From: Salticus scenicus
Lineage: Eukaryota; Arthropoda; Arachnida; Araneae; Salticidae
NCBI GenBank assembly: GCA_963930645.1
Contig: OZ005656.1
Coordinates: 191,036,979 to 191,100,978 of the forward strand
DNA: 64,000 bases
Direction: 5' to 3'
The notes beneath the pieces are model-generated. The model was not told where the DNA came from. It saw only the letters and a list, made by a program, of their open reading frames with translations, and ran no database searches. Every line of letters starts with the position of its first letter. Position 1 is the stretch's first letter. Shown piece by piece: positions 57,480-64,000 of this stretch. A program made the position numbers and the translations under genes.

Positions 57480-60443
57480 TTACTTGTGGTACTTGGCTAG
57501 CCTATTATAGTGCACCACCTTCGGTTTTGATGAAGGTGTTTTAGTGATCCGCACCACTACATCATTCAGCCTTTTTAAGACTGTGTATGGTCCGTCCCAG
57601 TTGCACTGTAGCTTGGGAGAGAGTCCTTTGCGTCGAACAGGATTCCACAACCAGACCTTCTCTCCTTCCTGAAACTCATGTTGCGTAGCCTTTAGATCGT
57701 ACCTTGTCTTCATTTTCTCCGATGCAATGTGAATTCGCTCCCGAGCAAAGTTGTGAACGTCCTCAAATCGTGCCTGGAGATCTTGGATGTACTCCTCAGG
57801 CGATGAAGGCGCATCGGGTGGACAACCAAACAGGAGATCACAAGGGAGACGAAGTTCACGTCCAAACAGCATCTGGGCTGGAGTATAGCCGGTGGTTTCA
57901 TGGACAGCACTTCGATAAGCCAGCAGGAACAATGGCAACTTCAAGTCCCAATCTTGCTGGTTCCTTGATACTAGAAGGGAGAGGTTATTCAGGATGGTAC
58001 GATTGAACCTCTCGACCATGCCGTCCGACTGGGGATGTAAGGGTGTTGTCCGGGTTTTGTCTATGCCGAGTAGTTGACACAGTCCTTTGAAAACATCAGA
58101 GGTAAAGTTCCTACCTTGGTCGGTATGAAGTTGTAGGGGCGTGCCGTACCTTGACACCCATTGCTGCACTAGGACCTCTGCGACTGTGCATGCCTCTTGA
58201 TTGGGAATGGGATATGCCTCAGGCCACTTGGTGAAATAGTCCATCACGACGAGGATGTATTTATTTCCACTGGAGGTCCGTGGCAAAGGACCCAAGATGT
58301 CGATTGCAATCCGTTCAAATGGTGCTCCCACGTTGTACCGTTGCAGTCTTCCTCGACTTCGCTTCTGCGGGCCTTTACGTGCCGCACAAGCATCACAGGA
58401 TTTACACCATTTCTCCACATCCTCCTTTGCCTTGCACCAGTAGAAGCGTTCCCGAACTTTCTGCAGAGTCTTCATTACCCCAAAATGGCCTCCGGTAGAG
58501 CTACTATGCAGTTGTTCTAAAACAGCTGGAATTTTTGATCTTGGTAATAAAATCTGCCATCTGAAGCTTTTCCCATCATCAGATTCCCACTTTCTGTATA
58601 ATACGCCGTTTCTGATATGAAGAGAGTCCCAAAGAGCCCAATAACTTTTCGTAATGGGACTAAATCTGGAAATATCCTGCCAGGTAGGTCTGTTGCCGGT
58701 CGTCTCCTTCAGCTGTAATATAGGCTTTACGTCAGGATCTTCCATCTGCGCTTTTCTAAATTCTTCGTCACTCCATGGGTCGGGATCTTGATCTGATGGT
58801 GTTGCGACAGTAACTTGGCGAACAACTGGCTTTATTCTTTGGTGTTTATCCTCGGCTTTAGAGATATATTTACGATCTTCAGATGGAGGCTTCCGCAAGA
58901 ATGCATCTGAATTTTCCCAAAGAGCTCCTTCCGGGTGGCATACTTCAGAGACATTCTTGGTTGCTTCTCTAGGTGTTCTTACTGGGCAGCTTCGTTTGAT
59001 ATGCCCGTCTTTTCCACAGCCCCAGCATTTAGTTGTTGGAGTCTTCCCTTCTTTCTTCCTCTCAAGAATGCGTAGTCTTCTATTAATTTCTGCAATCATT
59101 TCCTGAATTTCTTTAAGATCATCTTGAGAGCCGTTCATTTTGTGGGCTGTGCTGTTCTGGCGATGTTTACAGGAGGCTTGTTGGGCAGTCTCCAGCTTTA
59201 GGGCATACACCAAGGCTGACTCCACATCCTTCACGCCGGAGAGTCTGAGGGCTTTTTGAATATCTGGATCTTCGACAGCATCAATGAAATATTCTAGAGC
59301 CAGATCATTGCGTGTTTCAGGATGACAGTCTGAGAAAGCCAAATGTGAAAGCCTCTGGATGTTTGATGCCAGTTCTTGTAAGCTTTCCCCTGGTCTCTGA
59401 CGACGGGACCTTAGCTGGAGTCGACTATATTCTTTGGACCATTTCGCTCCAAAACGTAGCTCTAGTGCTCTGGTTACAGCTTCGAAGTCATATCGCTGTT
59501 CCTTCGAAAGGGTCTCCAGAATATCTGCGGCGTCGCCCCGCAACGACCCTACCAGATGAGCCGTCTTTGCAACAGAGTCCCAGCCGTTTGCTTCAGCTAC
59601 GATGGAAAACTGCGTCTTATATACATGCCAGGAGGAACTGCCGTCGTAGGTAGATAGCTTAATAAATTCGTGATTCTGGCTTCTTCTCTCTTTCTTTTCA
59701 GTTTCCTGGGGCTTGGCTTCTAACTTTTCTTCTAGATTCCGAATCTTGCTCTGCAGTTCATTCCCTATTACTTCTCCTTTCCACTCTTCTTTCATTTTTC
59801 TCTCAAGATCTTCCTCCATTCTCTTAAACTTGCTTTCTATCTCTGAAACCTTTCCTTTCAGCTCTTGATCAAAGTTTTCTTTAAATTTCTCCTCAAAATT
59901 CTCTTCTATCTTCATAAATCTCTCTTCAAAATTCTTTTCCACTTTCAAAACTTTCTCTTCAAAATTTTCTTCTATCTTCATAGCTTTCTCTTCAAAACTC
60001 TCTTCTATTTTCAAAACTTTCTCTTCAAAATTTTCTTCTATCTTTATAACTTTCTCTTCTATTTCATCCATTCTATTTTTCATCACAGTTAGTTTACCCT
60101 CTATTGATTCCTTCACCGTTGAAAGCTCTCTCTTCATCTCATCTTGATTAGATTTAATCTCTTCGGTCAAACTGGCTTCCAATTCTTTTTGTCCTTCCTT
60201 CATTTCTTTACTGAGGCTATCTTTCATCTCTCTTTGCGATGCTTCCATACTTTCTTTCATCTCTCTTTGTCCTTCCTTCATTCTTTCGATCAATCCGGTT
60301 TCCATCTTTTCCTGTGCTGTTTCCATCTTTTCCTGTCCTGCTTTCATTTTCTCTATCAATCCAGATCTTAACTCATTCATCTGAGCAGTGAGACCTTCTA
60401 GAATTTTTTTCATCTCTTGCTCCATAGCTCTCGTTATCACCAT
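57480..60443 (-). CDS. Gag-integrase fusion polyprotein of Gypsy-type element
   Basis: Open frame of 987 codons. Order: a Glu/Lys-rich coiled-coil N-terminus with EKM/NFEEK repeats (about 1-255), Gag core (about 258-430; YDGSSSWHVYKTQF, LRSRRQRPGESLQEL), CCHC zinc knuckle CWGCGKDGHIKRSC (about 473-486), a spacer (about 500-575) with the DPDVKPIL/YWALWDSLH phrases normally found between RNase H and integrase, the integrase HHCC domain (His at about 645 and 652, Cys at about 682 and 685), and a DDE core: D in AIDILGP (about 715), D in HTDQGRNF (about 773) and E in DGMVERFNR (about 809), with 35 residues between the last two. A C-terminal domain ends HYNRLAKYHK. No protease DTG-type or reverse-transcriptase YxDD motif exists anywhere. 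The start is the first ATG, about 30 bp inside the LTR. The product should package RNA and integrate DNA only if an autonomous relative supplies the missing enzymes. Confidence 0.95.
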   Translation of the reverse strand: MVITRAMEQEMKKILEGLTAQMNELRSGLIEKMKAGQEKMETAQEKMETGLIERMKEGQREMKESMEASQREMKDSLSKEMKEGQKELEASLTEEIKSNQDEMKRELSTVKESIEGKLTVMKNRMDEIEEKVIKIEENFEEKVLKIEESFEEKAMKIEENFEEKVLKVEKNFEERFMKIEENFEEKFKENFDQELKGKVSEIESKFKRMEEDLERKMKEEWKGEVIGNELQSKIRNLEEKLEAKPQETEKKERRSQNHEFIKLSTYDGSSSWHVYKTQFSIVAEANGWDSVAKTAHLVGSLRGDAADILETLSKEQRYDFEAVTRALELRFGAKWSKEYSRLQLRSRRQRPGESLQELASNIQRLSHLAFSDCHPETRNDLALEYFIDAVEDPDIQKALRLSGVKDVESALVYALKLETAQQASCKHRQNSTAHKMNGSQDDLKEIQEMIAEINRRLRILERKKEGKTPTTKCWGCGKDGHIKRSCPVRTPREATKNVSEVCHPEGALWENSDAFLRKPPSEDRKYISKAEDKHQRIKPVVRQVTVATPSDQDPDPWSDEEFRKAQMEDPDVKPILQLKETTGNRPTWQDISRFSPITKSYWALWDSLHIRNGVLYRKWESDDGKSFRWQILLPRSKIPAVLEQLHSSSTGGHFGVMKTLQKVRERFYWCKAKEDVEKWCKSCDACAARKGPQKRSRGRLQRYNVGAPFERIAIDILGPLPRTSSGNKYILVVMDYFTKWPEAYPIPNQEACTVAEVLVQQWVSRYGTPLQLHTDQGRNFTSDVFKGLCQLLGIDKTRTTPLHPQSDGMVERFNRTILNNLSLLVSRNQQDWDLKLPLFLLAYRSAVHETTGYTPAQMLFGRELRLPCDLLFGCPPDAPSSPEEYIQDLQARFEDVHNFARERIHIASEKMKTRYDLKATQHEFQEGEKVWLWNPVRRKGLSPKLQCNWDGPYTVLKRLNDVVVRITKTPSSKPKVVHYNRLAKYHK

Positions 60444-60453
60444 TCACAGACAA

Positions 60454-60470
60454 TCCCGCTTCTGACACCA
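60454..60470 (-). other. Primer-binding site
   Basis: 'tggtgtcagaagcggga' on the minus strand, four bases inside the 5' LTR. It is complementary, with one mismatch, to the 3' end of the leucine-type tRNA that fits the old copy (36254-36270) perfectly. Confidence 0.7.
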
Positions 60471-60474
60471 GAAA

Positions 60475-61102
60475 TGTTGCGTACTTGGGGGTTCGTGAGT
60501 TGTCTGAGAATGAAAGGCCAAACGTACAACAATTCAGTAATTTATTCACAGAAAATTCCAGAAAAATACAGGTCTATAAACCAAGTATCAGCTTCAATTC
60601 AAACAGTAAACACAGCTTAAACAACAGCTGTCAATAGCAAATCCACAGTACAAACTGTATAGCAAAAACACTTGAAGCAAATCTCTCTCAAAGAGGCTCA
60701 AGAGCAAGCACTAGCGAAGCTGGCTGAAGACTGAACTGAACTGACTGCCCTTGGCGAGGAAGCGCTCCTTATATGCTGTTCCATGGAGCCCAGATTTTTC
60801 GAGAAAACTCTAGAAAGTGGTCAACCAATCAACTTACAGCTTCCATATTTGGTATATCCCATATAAGGATTTTCTCGCCAAGGTCGCCAAAAAAATCGCC
60901 AAGGTGGGAAAAAGTCGCCAAATTTGGCGCCAAATCCATTACGTGCATTACTGGGGCTTTTTAATGCGTTTTTAAGGGAAAATAAGGCTATTTCAACGCT
61001 AAAACGACTAAAAATGCACAAAATTAGCACTTTATCAACTTACTAAGCCTCTTTGAAAGAATTTATACAAAAATAAACACAATTATTTACAATTTCGTAA
61101 CA
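60475..61102 (-). repeat. 5' LTR of the young Gypsy element
   Basis: 628 bp, identical by eye to the 3' LTR except for one transition near 61008, implying a recent insertion. It must contain the promoter and polyadenylation signals of the element; no convincing TATA box was assigned. Confidence 0.95.
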
Positions 61103-62816
61103 ATATATTTTTTCTCTCTCAATTTTTATTCCAATTTATATTAATTTGGGTCTACAAAAATTTTTATTCCAATAAACTGTATTTTAAGTCTAGGGATTAT
61201 GATACTTGATTTTAAATTAGGTCTTTAATTGTTAGTTTTTATTCCCATTATCTTTCAATTTTAGTGGCAAATTACAATCGTAGATGGCAGCACTATTCAA
61301 ATATCTATATTGAATATTTGAATAAAAAAAAAATATATTTTTTTAGATGCTCCATGCTTCCTGGCCATTTTCTACAGACATTATATGTATTTTATTTCTT
61401 TTTATTTTATTATTTATTCCTTTTATTTACTCATTTTATTTTATTCTATTTATTTATTTATTTATTTTCCATTATTTTCATAACATTACTGTAGATGGCA
61501 GCACTATTTATGTTACCATAATTAATATGAATCCTAAATTACGTAAGGATTCAACCTGGTTAGCTTAGTGAATTCTCTATTTTACTCCATGTTCACTGCT
61601 AATTTTGATACTAACTATGCTTTTAACTATTATCTGCTTGTTATATTTCACATGTGTCTCTTTTTTCATAAACTATGAGTTGCCTCTTTTTCAATAATAA
61701 TTTTTTAGGTAATTTTTGGATTAATATTTGTGGTGGTGAGTTTATTTTGATCTACGTTTATAAATGTTTATTGGATTAACATTTGTAGTGATGAGTTTTA
61801 TTTTGATCTTCGTTTTTTCTGGTTTTATTTACAATGGGTGTTTCGGGCCTGAGAACAAAGAAATTCTTAGCTTTTGCTTTCTTTGTGACAGAAAAACATC
61901 CATTTTTTAGCATATTTGCATTCTAGCATGCCCTTGATAACGTTAGAATGCAAATATCGCTTTTTTCTCATTCCAATTTGCTATAATTCATTTAGATTTT
62001 ACTTTATTTATTTTTTGGTTTGATTTGGGTGGTCTTTTTTTTTTTTTTTTTTTAATCATTTTAATTGTTTTTGTTCAGTATAATTGTTTGAATACTAAAA
62101 TTAAATTTCAAATGTTTGCACTGCTAATATTAAATTATTATTATATTACTATATATATATATACAAATAAATAATCTCGTATAATAATATAATATGCGTT
62201 GCTCATGTTAAGTAACAATTATTAAACGAATTATATTCATGCGGGTAAGAATTTAATTACAAAAATATTTTAATGATCTCCTGAAGTACTTATTGTCTGT
62301 AAATATTAAATAAATTAAGAATTTAATTAATTTCACCGGATGTTTTATTTTTCGTTAATGCGGCATAAAAGTAAAATGTAGTTTCTAAAAAAGTTTAAAA
62401 AAGAAAATAAATAAATAAAAGTAGAACAAAGAATAACGGACTCAGAAGGTTTAAAATTTTTAAAAGAAGTGGAGAGTTGTGTATGACCAAAAATTACGTC
62501 ACATAAATGAATTATTTTGGTATAAAACGAATAAGAAGGATCTGCGACTATATTAAATTGGCATATAAACGTAAAAAATGTGTTATAATGAAAGAAGTAT
62601 AAACAGTACTTTACTGTATATATATTAAAAGAAAAAAAAAAAAAAAACGTCAATTAATATTTTGCTGAAAGAATTATGCCAATGACACAAATTTCAGAAA
62701 GTAGCATATTAAAATCGATTACCGCATCCCATGCCTTAGGGGAGGAAATGTTTGATAATACCAACCCCGCAATCAGACACATTTTTGCTTGGAATCCCGC
62801 CCGTAAAGAAAAAGTT
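61103..62816. other. A+T-rich spacer, nothing recognised
   Basis: 'gtagatggcagcactatt' occurs twice (61281 and 61491) around T-rich DNA. There are also a (TTTA)n run near 61450, poly-T at 62035-62052, an (AT)n run near 62150 and poly-A near 62630. Frames at 61264-61568 and 62345-62653 are Phe/Leu/Tyr-rich translations of T/A-rich DNA. Confidence 0.55.
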
Positions 62817-63032
62817 TAAGCAAGGACCAAGCGAGCAATTTGATACACATATGCATTTTATTACAGACTTTCACTAAATACAATAACAATATTTAATAAC
62901 ATCGAGTAAGGTTAAGTAAGTAATTTATTTACAAACCTTCATTACGTGCAAAAGCAATATCTAAAATTATCGTATATACTTAGAAGTACAATTAACTACA
63001 TCAATTTACTATCTATAAAAACAAGATATGAA

Positions 63033-63251
63033 CAGTCGGCAGCAACATTATTGCAGCACTAGCAATAATTTCTATTTAAACGATGGGCGCCTTATACTGT
63101 TTTGTTAAGTAAATATTTGACGAGTAATGATCTTCGTATTATACTGTTCATAAAAAAATTAAACTGATCATAAAAATTCGCGATCAAACTAAAAAAAAAA
63201 AATATACAAGAAAGGTAAGGATGCGTGCTTCAATAATTTTGCTGCCAAGTG
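63033..63251. mobile_element. Tc1-type palindromic MITE carried in R3
   Basis: 'cagtcggcagcaacattatt' to the inverse-like 'caataattttgctgccaagtg', followed by TA. It matches the R1 and R2a copies and is the best preserved of the three at its left end. Confidence 0.7.
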
Positions 63252-63319
63252 TACATACATACATGCAGCATATTTAAGTAAAAAGCCAGAGACGATAATA
63301 TACAGAGAACGACTAAAGT

Positions 63320-63728
63320 CAGTTCGCGGTGAACAGATAGCGAAAGTAAACATAAAGGGTTGCTACTCTATCCCAAAGTTTGCCACATTTACGTTTTCTC
63401 ACTGATTGGGCGATTCCGTTTATATTGACCGATGGTTAGCTTTCTCTGCCTTGTAAATGAGTATAGTTTGTGAGAAATGGATAAAAACAATTCTCTGGAT
63501 TCACTGCATATATCTTTCCTTCCGAGGACTTTATTCCATGCTTTCATTTTCCAAAATTCTAATTTAACACCTGAAGAAAAGAAAACACCGCTACGAAATA
63601 AACACACGAAAAAGAAGTTGTTTGCTTGTCAGAGAGACGCAGTTTGTCTTCCCTTCAACGGTAGACATTCCGCATTATCGCCAAGAATCATCGCTTTATT
63701 TACTTTCGCTATCGTTCTCGGCGAACAG
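63320..63728. mobile_element. 409-bp MITE inserted in R3 only
   Basis: Inverted ends 'cagttcgcggtgaacagata' (left) and the inverse of 'tatcgttctcggcgaacag' (right), both continuing into 'gcgaaagtaaa'. Absent at the equivalent points of R1 (about 930) and R2a (about 19275). The flanks 'actaaagt' (63312-63319) and 'agtatagt' (63729-63736) match at six of eight bases, perhaps a decayed 8-bp hAT-type duplication. The 97-codon frame at 63477-63770 runs out through its right end and is not a gene. Confidence 0.7.
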
Positions 63729-64000
63729 AGTATAGTTTCTTTTTTTAAACTATTTAAACCTCCACTATAATTTTTTTCATTTATTGGCTGTTTCCTCTGA
63801 AGCAAGAAATGAGACAGCAATTAAATAAAAGGTGTGTATTCACTTACATCATTTCACTAAATAAAAAAGGCTACATACTGATATAGAATTTAATTCAGGT
63901 GAGGATTTTGTTTGCCGAAACAGCCAAAATGCAGTTTATGTATATGAATGTTTAATTATAGCAATTTACTACATACTAACGTCGTGTATATTTAAGCTTA

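Larger units (their letters stand above)
56608..61102 (-). mobile_element. Young Gypsy-type LTR element lacking reverse transcriptase
   Basis: Minus-strand element, 4495 bp. Both LTRs are 628 bp (56608-57235 and 60475-61102) and run from TG to CA. By eye they differ at one position (57141 g versus 61008 a, approximately). Flanking 'atat' (56604-56607 and 61103-61106) is a likely 4-bp target duplication in A/T-rich DNA. It has a primer-binding site, purine tract and one uninterrupted frame. A complete spider 412-like element is expected to be several kb longer; protease, reverse transcriptase and RNase H are absent. No envelope-like frame is present. Confidence 0.95.
62817..64000. repeat. Satellite block R3 (continues past the window)
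   Basis: Begins 'gcaaggaccaagcgagcaat' and proceeds in the order of R1 (from 428) and R2a (from 18798), including the Tc1-type MITE at 63033-63251 and the 'ttggctgtttcctctgaagc' phrase near 63783. It is interrupted by a MITE at 63320-63728. It may mark the start of another duplicated unit. Confidence 0.75.

Noticed and set aside
57704..58520. Plus-strand frames of 60-107 codons inside the Gypsy element
   Set aside because: Antisense shadows of the open Gag-integrase frame.
61281..61510. Repeated 'gtagatggcagcactatt' pair as a possible target-site duplication
   Set aside because: 18 bp is too long for a common TSD, and the sequence between shows no element ends.
63477..63770. 97-codon open frame
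   Set aside because: It lies mostly inside a MITE, runs into its right inverted end and shows no domain.

Overview
This is a strongly A+T-rich, intron-poor and repeat-dense eukaryotic window. The protein families point to an arthropod, most likely an araneomorph spider: single-exon ionotropic-receptor paralogues, a Gypsy element of the 412-like type common in spider genomes, and mariner, pogo, Tc1, hAT and piggyBac-type DNA transposons. The spider assignment is inference from remembered family resemblance. I see no bacterial genes, rRNA, tRNA gene or CRISPR array.

Layout. (1) About 1-18.5 kb is one unit: a degenerate ~75-bp-class satellite (R1), an intact ionotropic receptor gene (IR-A, minus strand, 5513-6790) with a decayed third copy of its 3' end just downstream (4931-5300), about 4 kb of flank, a piggyBac-like remnant, a 1.2-kb hAT-like insertion, and G-run and other tandem arrays. 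(2) About 18.5-42 kb repeats the same order: satellite R2a/R2b, a second receptor copy (IR-B, 26632-27917) broken by one single-base deletion, the same flank, a better-preserved piggyBac remnant and the G-run array. This unit has since taken in a 170-bp hAT MITE, an old Gypsy element, a 416-bp foldback inside that element's LTR, and a 4.3-kb element with ~1-kb inverted arms. A third satellite block (R3) starts at ~62.8 kb, so a further unit may lie beyond the right edge. (3) 42.7-56.6 kb is a transposon graveyard: a decayed mariner, a pogo/Tigger element with a nested piggyBac-type MITE, an internally deleted mariner nested in another repeat, several MITEs, and a minisatellite. (4) 56.6-61.1 kb is a very young Gypsy-type LTR element with LTRs that differ at one of 628 positions by eye. 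Its one open 987-codon frame fuses Gag directly to integrase, with no protease, reverse transcriptase or RNase H.

The only gene that looks like a working host gene is IR-A. IR-B would be a second if its frameshift were an assembly error. Because the two units are paralogous, several insertions have an empty site in the other unit, so their order and boundaries can be read directly. The most unusual signal is that the old (32.7-37.3 kb) and young (56.6-61.1 kb) Gypsy copies share the same Gag-integrase architecture. This suggests a lineage that spread without its own reverse transcriptase. All alignments were made by eye; unit boundaries are approximate unless a target-site duplication is cited.
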